From Bacteroidales bacterium (GTDB lineage: Bacteria > Bacteroidota > Bacteroidia > Bacteroidales > F082), in assembly GCA_024400395.1 (NCBI GenBank), contig JAKSMW010000005.1, forward strand, positions 1-64,000: 64,000 nucleotides of DNA. Direction: 5' to 3'. The translations under genes were made by a program, and so were the position numbers. This document shows, in pieces, positions 9,975 through 18,682 of this stretch (position 1 is its first letter; every line of letters begins with the position of its first letter). The notes under the pieces are model-generated. The model saw only the letters and a program-made list of their open reading frames with translations, was not told the origin of the DNA and searched no databases.

Positions 9975-12900
9975 TTAATCTTCTTTGTCTTCGTTTCTTT
10001 CAATTTCAGCGAGTTTCAGCTGCGCCGATTCAACAATCTCGTTTTTATGTTCGTCATCTGGATAATTTTCAATCACGCTTTTCAAAGTTTCTTTGGCCTG
10101 GAATGAATTTCCTTTTGCAACGTAAACGTCGCTGAGAACCAGGAACGACTTGGCAACCAAATAGTTGTAATTTCCGAAGTTGTCGGAAATGTAAAACACC
10201 TTGCTTTCGGTTTTGTCGATTTCTTTTATGTTCCAATTTGCAAGGACGTCGTGATATGCAGCTTCGGCACCGGTCTCGGTCCTGTCGTTGCGTGCGCATG
10301 TCTCAAGCTTTGTCGCCGCCGAGATATAGTCTTTCAGGTGGAACATCGACATTCCGACTGCGTGATTCATCATGTTTTTTTGTGTTTGTGTCAAATCCAT
10401 CGCCGCCAAAGAATTTCCAGCCTCAATCGCTTTCTGGTAGTTGCCGAGTTTATATTCGCAAATCATGTTTTTTTCAAGTGCCTCGGTCTTAATCTTTTGA
10501 TTTTCAGTGATATTCAAGAGTCTTGTGCAATAACTGTTAGCTTTTGAAAAATCATTGGCGTCAAATTCCATCTTGGCTAACTTCAGGAGTGAGTTGTCGG
10601 TGTAGTCGTTGTCGGGTTGTGAGATGATGTATTCGAGATACGGCTTTGTCTCATTCGCCCTGCCTGTCTTTTCGAGAGATGTGAGTGCGAAGTAATTGAC
10701 TTTCAGAAGGTATGCGCCTTTTTTGTTGTGCTCGATGTATTTTTTTGCAGCGTTGAATGCTTCATCGTAATTGCCTTCCTGGAAAAATCTCTCGGCAGTC
10801 CTGAACGCTATGGAGTCTTTTTCGGAAACGCTTGTGTTGATGCCGCAGTCGTAAGCAAATTCAAAAAACTCCTGCGTGCGGTTGGTCTCCATGAATATAC
10901 TCCTTATTATATTAATGGCCTCACGAGCCTCTTCGGTGTTCGGATGGTCTTTCACCACCTTTTGCAGTGATGTCAGTGCCTGTTCATACTGGTCGTTGTT
11001 GTAGTACAGCATCCCGATTTTCATCAGGCCTTGTCGTGCGAAAGATGAGCGCGGGCGTTCTTTTACAAGGCGGTCGAAGGCACCGATGGCTGAACGCTCG
11101 TCGTTGGCTCCGAGATGTGCCATCCCGATTTCATACAAAGCTCTGTCGTAGAACGATGAGTTTTTGTAATTTTCGCATAAAGTGTTCATGCTGTTCACTT
11201 TGCTGTTCAGATTGCCGAGTGCTCCGTAGCCCATGCCGGTCTGGAACATCGCGTAATCTGCGTTTTCGGAGTCGAGTTTTGATGCGTTGCCGTAGGCTGA
11301 TATTGCCTTGTTGTAGTTCTTGCTCATGAAATAACAGTCGCCGATGCGCATCCATGCATCGGATTCGTAGCTTTTTTCGACGTCATTTTTGTTCACGAAA
11401 TAGGCGAATTCCTTGGCTGCGTCGGCGAAGTCGCCTTTCTGGTATGCGATGTAACCGAAGTTGTAATATGAAATTGGAAACATTTCCGAGCGTTCCGCCG
11501 CTGGCATCTTGATGAATGCCAGAAGGTTTTTCTCGGCATTGTCGATGTCTTTTTTCTGCAGATATGCGTCGGCGAGCCAGTAAGTCGCATCGGCGCGGAG
11601 ATTGTCGGAAGCACCGCCGCTCTTGATGGTTTTGTTGAAATATGCTATCGCATTGTCGTAGTCTTTGTTGGAATACGACTGAACAGCAATGTTATACGTG
11701 AGCTGGGCGTAAATCTTCTCCATCTCGGCATCCATTTTATTGCAGCGTTCGAGAGCCAGCAACGCCTTGTTATAGTCTTTCGCGTTTAAAAGAAGATGAA
11801 CAACCATCAGACGGGCTTCGTCGGCGCGTTTCGACTGCGGGTTTTTGTCAAGAAAATCATTGAGTTGCGTGACGGCATCGTTGAACGGATCGACGCCGGC
11901 TATGAAACTCAGCTTGGCGTAGTTGAATAATGCGTCCTCGCTCATCTCGCGGTCGAATCCTGATTTGTAGGCGGCGAGGAATGCGTTGCGTGCGAACTTC
12001 TCCTGATGTGTCTCGATGTAGCATTGTGCCATATAATATGAACCGAACTGGCCAAGCTCGTCGTCGTTTTTCCTTGTCGCGTTCTGAAAATGTCCGATGG
12101 CGGCGTTGTAATCGGCGGCTTTCATCTTGCAGAATCCGATTCTGAACTCGACTTCGCGTGGGAAGGCGCGTTTCATGTTTTCTTTCGCAATATTGTAGTA
12201 ATCAAGTGCTTTCGTGAAATTTTTCTGTTGATACCACGCTTCCGCAATCATCATTGCCAGCTCGCCTTTACGGCCTTTGTCCGCATTGGCGAGTGCGTTG
12301 TCGGCGTTGTCTGTCACGGCGGAGAAGTCGCCGCCTGAGAAGTTCATCTGCATCATGTAATTCGGAACTATGTCCTTGTATTTCGGCGAGTTTTCGATCA
12401 GCTTGAAATACTTCTTCGCCTCATCGTAATTCTTGTTAAGGTATTGAATGTGAGCGTAATAGTAACGTGCATCGTCTTGATATGCACTTTGTTCCACTGT
12501 GGCGTCGTGGAACAACGGAGTCGCTTCCGTCACATCGTTCACCTGATAAAGTGAGATCGCTTTCTTGAAGTTGTATTCCGATTTCTCTTCGCCGGAAAGC
12601 ATGCCCGGATTGATTGACTCATAAATCTTTATTGCGTCGCGATATTTTTTGTTTTCGAGTAACATATTGGCATACAAGAAATTGGCTTTTGTCGCCAAGA
12701 TGCTTGCCGGATTTTCATGCACAAAATTCAGAATCAGTTGCTGACCTTCACCGATGTAAGCCGAACCGACGGCCTCGTAAAATTTCGCTTCCACTGTGTG
12801 ACGGCTTTCATTGTCTGCCGCAGCTTCAAGATATTGGTGGAAAAGTTCTGTCGCCGAGCCGTAGTTTTTGTTTTCAAATAATATTTTTGCTTCGTTGAAA

Positions 12901-12995
12901 ATGGCTTCAGGTTCATATTGCGCAAGTCGTTTTTGAGCTGATAATGAATAAGTTGTAATCAGAAAAAATGTCAGGGACGCTAATATTCTTTTCAT
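9975..12995 (-). CDS. Large periplasmic tetratricopeptide repeat protein
   Basis: About 1006 residues. The ATG at 12995 (MKRILASLTFF...) gives a clean signal peptide ending ...SLSAQ; the ORF could begin three codons earlier. The whole mature protein is built of TPR-like units, for example YDNAIAYFNKTIKSG, YNKAISAYGNASKLD and YEQALTSLQKVVKDHPN. It has the look of Bacteroidota 'tol-pal/YbgF-like' repeat proteins that scaffold envelope complexes. It is followed after 24 bp by the beta-barrel gene. A -7-like box (TAATTTCG) lies upstream but is imperfect. Confidence 0.88.
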   Translation of the reverse strand: MKRILASLTFFLITTYSLSAQKRLAQYEPEAIFNEAKILFENKNYGSATELFHQYLEAAADNESRHTVEAKFYEAVGSAYIGEGQQLILNFVHENPASILATKANFLYANMLLENKKYRDAIKIYESINPGMLSGEEKSEYNFKKAISLYQVNDVTEATPLFHDATVEQSAYQDDARYYYAHIQYLNKNYDEAKKYFKLIENSPKYKDIVPNYMMQMNFSGGDFSAVTDNADNALANADKGRKGELAMMIAEAWYQQKNFTKALDYYNIAKENMKRAFPREVEFRIGFCKMKAADYNAAIGHFQNATRKNDDELGQFGSYYMAQCYIETHQEKFARNAFLAAYKSGFDREMSEDALFNYAKLSFIAGVDPFNDAVTQLNDFLDKNPQSKRADEARLMVVHLLLNAKDYNKALLALERCNKMDAEMEKIYAQLTYNIAVQSYSNKDYDNAIAYFNKTIKSGGASDNLRADATYWLADAYLQKKDIDNAEKNLLAFIKMPAAERSEMFPISYYNFGYIAYQKGDFADAAKEFAYFVNKNDVEKSYESDAWMRIGDCYFMSKNYNKAISAYGNASKLDSENADYAMFQTGMGYGALGNLNSKVNSMNTLCENYKNSSFYDRALYEIGMAHLGANDERSAIGAFDRLVKERPRSSFARQGLMKIGMLYYNNDQYEQALTSLQKVVKDHPNTEEAREAINIIRSIFMETNRTQEFFEFAYDCGINTSVSEKDSIAFRTAERFFQEGNYDEAFNAAKKYIEHNKKGAYLLKVNYFALTSLEKTGRANETKPYLEYIISQPDNDYTDNSLLKLAKMEFDANDFSKANSYCTRLLNITENQKIKTEALEKNMICEYKLGNYQKAIEAGNSLAAMDLTQTQKNMMNHAVGMSMFHLKDYISAATKLETCARNDRTETGAEAAYHDVLANWNIKEIDKTESKVFYISDNFGNYNYLVAKSFLVLSDVYVAKGNSFQAKETLKSVIENYPDDEHKNEIVESAQLKLAEIERNEDKED

Positions 12996-13067
12996 TGTTG
13001 TCATAAATCAAATTTTTTGCGAAATTACTAAGAAAAACGTAATTCCAAAGCGTTTATTATGTAAAAA

Positions 13068-13099
13068 TTTCGCCTTTGGACGTGCGTCCAAAGGCGAAA
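13068..13099 (-). terminator. Terminator of rnpB
   Basis: A 14-15 bp perfect stem, TTTCGCCTTTGGACG (13068-13082) with its complement (13085-13099). Read on the minus strand it ends in ATTTTT, directly after the RNase P RNA. Confidence 0.85.
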
Positions 13100-13100
13100 G

Positions 13101-13453
13101 AAAAGCATAAGCGGGATTCTGTTCTCATTTCTGAGTGACTGTCATTTCTCTAAGCCAGCCGTCACCGGAAGGCTTTAGCAACCTACCCACCCGACTCGGA
13201 CGAGCAGCCCTTTCAGCCCGAAGGCCTTCATCGGTATATTTGGTCTTGCAGCCCATAAGGTTTACCCCATGTCCGTGTCACCACGGAGATGCGTGAGCTC
13301 TTACCTCGCGTTTTCACCCTTACCCTTTCGGGCGGTTGTTTTCTGTGGCACTTTCTTCCTTTATTTCTAAAGGCTTCCCGTTAGGAAGTATGTCGCTCTG
13401 TGCTGTCCCGACTTTCCTCATGCGTAAAATACGCCCGCGACAGTCGCTTTTCA
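13101..13453 (-). ncRNA. rnpB: RNase P RNA
   Basis: Read on the minus strand the region contains the universally conserved bacterial RNase P segments: GAGGAAAGTCGGGACAGC near the 5' end, GGGTAAGGGTGAAAACG with the following AAGAGCTCACGC, and near the 3' end the ACAGAATCCCGCTTA segment that closes P4. Length of about 350 nt fits a class A RNA. It is the catalytic subunit that matures tRNA 5' ends. A -7 box TAATTTTG at 13466-13459 sets the 5' end near 13453, and a strong terminator follows. Confidence 0.95.
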
Positions 13454-13458
13454 GGCTG

Positions 13459-13466
13459 CAAAATTA
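13459..13466 (-). promoter_or_regulatory. rnpB -7 box
   Basis: TAATTTTG on the minus strand, with a TTG about 18 bp upstream; this fits the Bacteroidota -33/-7 spacing and starts transcription at the RNase P RNA 5' end. Confidence 0.65.
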
Positions 13467-13530
13467 CAAAAATAATGAAGACGGCAATTTTTTTTAATCA
13501 TTTTTTTGTAGGCCAATCAAATAAAATGTG

Positions 13531-13538
13531 TACTTTTG
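13531..13538 (+). promoter_or_regulatory. -7 box upstream of the first DUF4143 ATPase gene
   Basis: TACTTTTG matches TAnnTTTG; TTTG at 13505-13508 could be the -33 box with a slightly long spacer of 22. It is divergent from the rnpB promoter. Confidence 0.55.
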
Positions 13539-13543
13539 CGGCG

Positions 13544-13623
13544 AAAAGTCGCCCGAAAAAATGCGAATTTACGTAAAAAGTCGCCCGAAAAAGTGTGATT
13601 TTATGTAAAAAGTCGCCCGAAAA
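13544..13623 (+). repeat. Three tandem 31-32 bp repeats in the ATPase leader
   Basis: The unit begins AAAAGTCGCCCGAAAAA and starts at 13544, 13576 and 13607, so the period is 32 then 31 bp. Copies differ by only a few bases (ATGCGAATTTACGT against GTGTGATTTTATGT). They lie between the -7 box and the ATG at 13664, so they would be transcribed. The third copy is followed by an AT-rich stretch up to the gene. Confidence 0.85.
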
Positions 13624-13663
13624 AGTGTAAAAATAATTTTAAATCAATAATATTCAATGTTTT

Positions 13664-15001
13664 ATGTATAAGCGAAAAATTGAAGATGTTTTACAGAAAT
13701 GGTTTGACACGTTTAGTCACAAACCTATTGTCATAAAAGGCTGCCGTCAGTGCGGAAAGACGTATTCTGTTGTTGATTTTGCAAAAAAACATTACAAAAA
13801 TGTGATTTACATTGATTTTCATGAACATAAGGCATATAAATCATTTTTCAACGGCGATTTGGATGTGGATACGATAACCACGAATATAATGCTTGGTATT
13901 CCGGGGACAAAATTTATTCCCAAGGAGACATGTTTGATTTTTGATGAAATTCAAGATTGTCCTTTCGCACGTTCGTCGTTGAAGTTTTTCAAACTTGACG
14001 GACGTTATGATGTGATTTGTACCGGCTCGTTGTTGGGCGTAAGTGGTTATAAGACAATGGAAGAACGATTGGAGGAGGCCGAAGCGTCGATTCCGGTCGG
14101 ATATGAATATGTTGTGAACATGTATCCGATGGACTTTGAAGAATGGCTGTGGGCAAATGATGTACAGCCGGTTCATTTTGAATTGCTTAAAAAACATCTC
14201 GCGGAAGAGACTCCGATGCCGGAAGCTGTACACAAAAGGATGAGGGAACTTTTGCTTCAATATGTCATTGTCGGCGGAATGCCTGAAGCTGTCAAGGCTT
14301 TTCTGACAACTCGCAATATTTCAGAAGTAATTGATGTTCAACATGGTATATTGGAAACGTATAAAAGTGACATGGTGAAATATGCCCATGGTTCTGATAA
14401 GGTAAGGGTTCGTGAATGCTTCGATTCTATTCCGGCGCAATTGAGCCGTGAAAACAAAAAATTCACATATTCGCTCGTCAGGAAAGGCGGACGTAGCAAA
14501 GAATATGTCGGCTGTCTGCAATGGATTGAAGATGCAGGGATTATACGCAGATGTTATAATTTAAACGCTGCGGAACTGCCGTTGGACGGGAACAGCGACC
14601 GTGATTCGTTTAAAGTCTATATGGCTGATACCGGATTGTTTGTCAGTATGTTGGAGGAAGGTACGCAATGGAGCGTGGCGCAAGGCAACCTCATGAGCTA
14701 CAAGGGTGCGATTTTCGAGAATTTAGTCGCCGACATCCTTGGAAAGATGGGACGGAAACTTTACTATTATCATCCGAGTGACAGTCTCGAACTCGATTTC
14801 GTGATGAGATACAAAGGCGAATGCACCCCTTTGGAATGCAAAGCAACGACCGGCAACGCCAAGTCACTCAAGACAGTGCTGAATCATACGGAAAAATATA
14901 ATATTCACAGTGCAATAAAACTTGGCGACTACAACATCGGACGCAATGGCGGAATCTTGACCTTGCCGATGTATATGGGTTTTTTGTTGACAGAATTCTG
15001 A
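13664..15001 (+). CDS. AAA ATPase with C-terminal DUF4143 / PD-(D/E)XK-like domain
   Basis: 445 residues. Walker A is GCRQCGKT (about 26-33) and Walker B is CLIFDEIQD (90-98). The C-terminal part has the nuclease-fold pattern: FENLVADILG, then LELDFVM and PLECKATTG, supplying E, D and E-x-K. This is the AAA_14/DUF4143 family, common in multiple copies in Bacteroidales. The biological role is not established; proposals include mobile-element or defence functions, and I make no choice. A paralogue of the same family lies at 26096-27376. It has its own promoter and repeat leader, and no co-directional partner. Confidence 0.9.
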   Translation: MYKRKIEDVLQKWFDTFSHKPIVIKGCRQCGKTYSVVDFAKKHYKNVIYIDFHEHKAYKSFFNGDLDVDTITTNIMLGIPGTKFIPKETCLIFDEIQDCPFARSSLKFFKLDGRYDVICTGSLLGVSGYKTMEERLEEAEASIPVGYEYVVNMYPMDFEEWLWANDVQPVHFELLKKHLAEETPMPEAVHKRMRELLLQYVIVGGMPEAVKAFLTTRNISEVIDVQHGILETYKSDMVKYAHGSDKVRVRECFDSIPAQLSRENKKFTYSLVRKGGRSKEYVGCLQWIEDAGIIRRCYNLNAAELPLDGNSDRDSFKVYMADTGLFVSMLEEGTQWSVAQGNLMSYKGAIFENLVADILGKMGRKLYYYHPSDSLELDFVMRYKGECTPLECKATTGNAKSLKTVLNHTEKYNIHSAIKLGDYNIGRNGGILTLPMYMGFLLTEF

Positions 15002-15080
15002 TCGTAATTTTCTGCGAGCTGTCTAATATTCCGCAATTCAAACTTTTCTCTAAAAAATTTGTTTTTAAAAGAAAAAATCG

Positions 15081-15088
15081 TAACTTTG
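15081..15088 (+). promoter_or_regulatory. -7 box of the antiporter gene
   Basis: TAACTTTG, 41 bp before the ATG at 15130. Confidence 0.6.
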
Positions 15089-15129
15089 CACGTTTTTTAA
15101 ATTTTTGAATCTTAAATTTTAAATAAAAT

Positions 15130-16449
15130 ATGAGTGCTACATCTATTCCGCTTTGGACGCTTATCCCGTTCATTCTTATGCTCCTGTCGATAGCGGTGTT
15201 CCCGCTTGTGAAAAAGACCGAGCATTTCTGGGAAAGCAACCGTAACAAACTGATTGTCTCAATAATTTTGTCGATTCCGGTGATTGCAATTTTCGCCGCT
15301 AACGGGATGACACACAATATCATACATCAGGTTGTGTATGATTACGTCCCGTTCATCGCGTTGCTGCTCTCACTATTCATCGTGACCGGCGGCATTTTCA
15401 TCAACATCGATTTTGAGGCGAAGCCGGTCAACAACACTGTCATGCTCGCGATAGGTATGATGCTGGCTTCGTTCATGGGAACGACCGGCGCCGCGATGCT
15501 TCTCATCCGTCCGCTCCTGAATATCAACAAGCAACGCAAGCACACGGTTCATACTGTGCTTTTCTTCATCGCAATCGTCGCGAACTGCGGCGGCCTTCTC
15601 ACACCGCTCGGCGACCCGCCGCTTTTCATGCTTTACCTGCGCGGCGCATCGTTCGGCTGGTTCTTCGGCCTCTTCGCCGAATGGCTTGTCGCCGGCTTGC
15701 TGCTTCTGCTGATCTATTTCATCTATGATACGATAATGTACAAAAAAGAAAATAAGTTAAGCCTTCGCCGTGATGCAGCTGAACGTGAACCACTTAAGAT
15801 AGATGGCAAAATCAATTTTGTTCTTCTTTTAGGCGTCATCGCATCGGTGGCATTCATAAACAAAAATTATTTTGTGGTGTCCGACGATCCGGCCAAGAAC
15901 GACAATATGCTCAAACTTATACAAAGCGGCGCCCTTATCATAATCGGATTGCTTTCAATGCTTCTGACGAACAAGAAGACGCGTTTTGAAGACAACAAGT
16001 TCAGCTGGACGCCAATCTTGGAAGTCGCGGCCTTGTTCATCGGAATTTTCATCACGATGGTGCCGGCACTCATGTATTTGCAGAACAACGCGCCAAACAT
16101 GGGTCTTGAAAAAGATTACCAGTTCTATTATATGACGGGTGCGCTCAGCTCGTTCCTTGACAACACCCCGACAGCGTTGGCGTTCCACAGCGTGGCTCTC
16201 GGTCTCGACTACACCGGTTTCGCCGGAACGATGGTCGCAGGCGTTCCGGAGTTCCTCCTCAGAGCTATTTCCACAGCGGCAGTGTTCTTTGGTGCGATGA
16301 CCTATATCGGCAACGGCCCGAACTTCATGGTCAAGGCAATCGCCGAGCAGAGCGGAATCAAAATGCCCGACTTCTTCAAGTATATCTACAAGTTCGCAAT
16401 AATATTCGTGCTGCCTGTTTACGTCATCGTCCAGCTGATATTCTTCTAA
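15130..16449 (+). CDS. NhaD-type sodium:proton antiporter (ArsB/NhaD superfamily)
   Basis: 439 residues with about 11-12 hydrophobic segments. Seen: GMMLASFMGTTGAAMLLIRP, NCGGLLTPLGDPPLFMLYLR and, in the second half, SSFLDNTPTALAF. The paired G-x-LTPLGDPP and LDNTP motifs are characteristic of NhaD and related ion transporters with two inverted repeats. It would exchange Na+ for H+ across the inner membrane. Single gene with its own promoter and a strong terminator. Confidence 0.9.
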   Translation: MSATSIPLWTLIPFILMLLSIAVFPLVKKTEHFWESNRNKLIVSIILSIPVIAIFAANGMTHNIIHQVVYDYVPFIALLLSLFIVTGGIFINIDFEAKPVNNTVMLAIGMMLASFMGTTGAAMLLIRPLLNINKQRKHTVHTVLFFIAIVANCGGLLTPLGDPPLFMLYLRGASFGWFFGLFAEWLVAGLLLLLIYFIYDTIMYKKENKLSLRRDAAEREPLKIDGKINFVLLLGVIASVAFINKNYFVVSDDPAKNDNMLKLIQSGALIIIGLLSMLLTNKKTRFEDNKFSWTPILEVAALFIGIFITMVPALMYLQNNAPNMGLEKDYQFYYMTGALSSFLDNTPTALAFHSVALGLDYTGFAGTMVAGVPEFLLRAISTAAVFFGAMTYIGNGPNFMVKAIAEQSGIKMPDFFKYIYKFAIIFVLPVYVIVQLIFF

Positions 16450-16483
16450 AAGATATATTTCCGAGTACGAATAAATTTTTTGT

Positions 16484-16522
16484 AAAAAAGTCAAAAATGT
16501 ATGTAACATTTTTGACTTTTTT
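16484..16522. terminator. Bidirectional terminator after the antiporter
   Basis: A 17-bp perfect stem, AAAAAAGTCAAAAATGT (16484-16500) and its complement (16506-16522), with a 5-nt loop ATGTA. The A/T ends give a U-run in either direction. Confidence 0.88.
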
Positions 16523-16666
16523 GGTACTTATATGCAAGAAATTGAGTCTGCCGTTCAGTGGTGGCTGCAATGTATATTGTATTATTTGATGTATAAAGAG
16601 TAAAATATAGCAATATATATTGTTAAATACGCTATCATAAAACGGATTGAAAATCAATATTTTGTT

Positions 16667-16674
16667 TAATTTTG
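16667..16674 (+). promoter_or_regulatory. -7 box of the small HTH gene
   Basis: TAATTTTG, 20 bp before the ATG at 16695; a TTG lies 17 bp upstream. Confidence 0.55.
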
Positions 16675-16694
16675 CGAATAAAATCTTGTAAAAA

Positions 16695-16955
16695 ATGAGT
16701 GAATTGGAGTATCATGTAGGGAATAGGATAAAAGAATTCCTGAAAAGCGAAGGACGTTCAGAGGTGTGGTTGGCGAAGGGTGTGCATTGCGACCCGGGCA
16801 ATTTCAATCGTACTCTGAAGAAGGAGTCGCTTGACACTGACCTTTTGAGAAGGATTTCGGTCAAGCTGAAACACAACTTCTGCGCGGAATATGCGCGGTT
16901 TGTGGAGAAACAGATTCAGGCGGAGATGAGATCTGACATCATAGAGCTGCCCTGA
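16695..16955 (+). CDS. Small XRE-like helix-turn-helix protein
   Basis: 86 residues. RSEVWLAKGVHCDPGNFNRT followed by LDTDLLRRISVKL reads as a short lambda-repressor-like HTH of the kind found in Bacteroidota as stand-alone small regulators. Its 3' end overlaps the 3' end of prmC by 17 bp on the opposite strand. Promoter match and codon use support it as real. Target unknown. Confidence 0.7.
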   Translation: MSELEYHVGNRIKEFLKSEGRSEVWLAKGVHCDPGNFNRTLKKESLDTDLLRRISVKLKHNFCAEYARFVEKQIQAEMRSDIIELP

Positions 16956-17808
16956 CGAACCTGTCTTTCCCGAATAAGTCTTTGATTACGACAGAGTTGC
17001 CGAACCCGTTGCTTCTGCACAGTTCGGCAGTCTCTTCGCCGAGGTTCTCGTTGATTTCAAACCAAACCGCACCGCGTGGATGCAAATTGCCTTTGGCGAA
17101 ATTTATAATGTGTCTGTAGAAAACCAGCGGGTCATCGTCGCTGACAAAAAGCGCGGTGGATGGCTCAAAGTCCAAGACATTGGCTCGCATGTTTCTCTTC
17201 TCACTTTCACATACGTATGGTGGGTTGCTGACAATAATGTCGAATTTTTTTGTAAAATGAGGACTCGACAGTATGTCGGCATGAATGAAATCAACGCTGA
17301 CACCGTTTGAAACGGCGTTCCTTCCCGCCACTTCCAAGGCTTGCTCGGAAATGTCAATGGCGGTGACATCGACGTTTCGCAACGATTTTGCGAGGCTGAC
17401 GGCGATGCATCCACTCCCGGTGCCGATGTCTAATATATTTAAGGTGTCCGTCGGCTGTTTTCCGCTGTCCGTTGACAAAATCATGGAGACGAGTTCTTCG
17501 GTCTCCGGCCTCGGAATCAGGACGTTTTCGTTGACTTCAAACTCCATGCTGCAGAACTCGGTCTTCCCGATGACATATTGTATCGGCCTGTTTGTCATAA
17601 GCTCGCTGACGGCATGGTCGAGTCTCTCGAATCCGTCCTCGTCAAGACATAAATCGGGATTCAGGGCGAGTGTAATCCTGTTGAATCCGAAAAAATGTTC
17701 GAGCAACATCAAGACTATCGTGTTCGATTCGTTTGTGTCGTATATTTTGCCGAGCATCGCGGCGTAACGTCTGCGCAGTTCGCCGACTGAGTTTGAATGT
17801 GTTTTCAT
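16939..17808 (-). CDS. prmC: Release factor glutamine N5-methyltransferase
   Basis: 289 residues from the ATG at 17808 (MKTHSNSVGELRRRY...). Seen: the SAM-binding LNILDIGTGSGCIAVSLA and the catalytic IVSNPPYV, which binds the glutamine side chain of the GGQ loop in RF1/RF2. N-terminal helical domain as in HemK/PrmC. An in-frame Met 15 codons upstream is rejected because a -7 box (TATTTTTG, 17820-17813) lies between it and 17808. That box is only 4 nt before the ATG, so the mRNA may be leaderless or nearly so. Confidence 0.93.
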   Translation of the reverse strand: MKTHSNSVGELRRRYAAMLGKIYDTNESNTIVLMLLEHFFGFNRITLALNPDLCLDEDGFERLDHAVSELMTNRPIQYVIGKTEFCSMEFEVNENVLIPRPETEELVSMILSTDSGKQPTDTLNILDIGTGSGCIAVSLAKSLRNVDVTAIDISEQALEVAGRNAVSNGVSVDFIHADILSSPHFTKKFDIIVSNPPYVCESEKRNMRANVLDFEPSTALFVSDDDPLVFYRHIINFAKGNLHPRGAVWFEINENLGEETAELCRSNGFGNSVVIKDLFGKDRFVRAAL

Positions 17809-17861
17809 GCTGCAAAAATAAGAAATTATCAAAAGCATCGGGAGATTTTTCAAAAAGTCAT

Positions 17862-17869
17862 TATCTTTG
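17862..17869 (+). promoter_or_regulatory. -7 box of the YigZ/IMPACT gene
   Basis: TATCTTTG, 16 bp before the ATG at 17886; it decides this start over an upstream in-frame one. Confidence 0.65.
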
Positions 17870-17885
17870 CAAAAATTTTTTCACG

Positions 17886-18500
17886 ATGATGTTTGAGGAT
17901 TCATATAAAATTGTCACGGCGGCGGGCGAGGGGCTTTACAAGGAAAAGGGCAGCAAGTTCATCGCCGAGGCGTTCCCGGTTCATACCGAAGCCGAAGTGA
18001 AGGCGCATGTCGCCGAAATAAAAAAGAAATATTTTGACGCAAAACATCATTGCTACGCCTTCATGATTGGCCCTGACAAATCGTGTTTTCGTTCAAGCGA
18101 CGACGGCGAACCTTCAGGAACCGCCGGGAAACCCATTCTGAATCAGATACTTTCAAAAGATGTCACTAATGTGTGCGTTGTTGTGACACGTTATTTCGGC
18201 GGACAGCTGCTAGGCGTTCCGGGACTTATCAATGCCTACAAAACATCGGCTCGCGAGGCTCTCGACAACTGCACCGTTGTTGAAAAAACAATAGACGAGG
18301 TATATTCCTTGGAATTTGATTATCCACTGCTCAATGAGGTCATGCGGATTTTGAAAGACGAGAATCTCGAACAGCAAAACCCGAAATTTGAACTGCGCTG
18401 CTATCTCGAAGTGTCAATAAGACAAAGCGAATCCGACAGAATTGTTGAAAAGTTCAAACGCTTGTTTGGAGTTGATGTGAAATATGTTAAAACTGTTTAA
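17886..18500 (+). CDS. YigZ/IMPACT family protein
   Basis: About 204 residues from the double ATG at 17886/17889. Seen: KHHCYAFMIG, FRSSDDGEPSGTAGKPIL and VVTRYFGGQLLGVPGLINAY, which are the UPF0029/IMPACT signature blocks, plus a C-terminal DUF1949-like domain. Family members bind the ribosome or nucleic acid and are linked to translation control; the exact role in bacteria is unclear. The 51 extra codons of the open frame upstream are noncoding, as they lie upstream of the promoter and overlap prmC. Confidence 0.9.
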   Translation: MMFEDSYKIVTAAGEGLYKEKGSKFIAEAFPVHTEAEVKAHVAEIKKKYFDAKHHCYAFMIGPDKSCFRSSDDGEPSGTAGKPILNQILSKDVTNVCVVVTRYFGGQLLGVPGLINAYKTSAREALDNCTVVEKTIDEVYSLEFDYPLLNEVMRILKDENLEQQNPKFELRCYLEVSIRQSESDRIVEKFKRLFGVDVKYVKTV

Positions 18501-18682
18501 AATCAATAGGTTAAGTCCGTTTTTAAGCATTTTTTTGTTTTCGCTCGTAATATATGTGAAAAATAATTAATAATCAATATAAAAAAAATATTTTTATTCA
18601 CTTTTTTATGTTGATATTTGTAACCTGAAATTTTGAGAGAAAATAGTTTGTAAATCATTGATATTGAGTTAATTGATAAAAA

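Noticed and set aside
13544..13663. Coding extension of the ATPase gene over the repeats
   Set aside because: Units of 31 and 32 bp shift frame and contain stops.
18501..18682. oriC upstream of dnaA
   Set aside because: AT-rich, but only one weak match to TTATNCACA; no cluster. GC-skew analysis would be needed.
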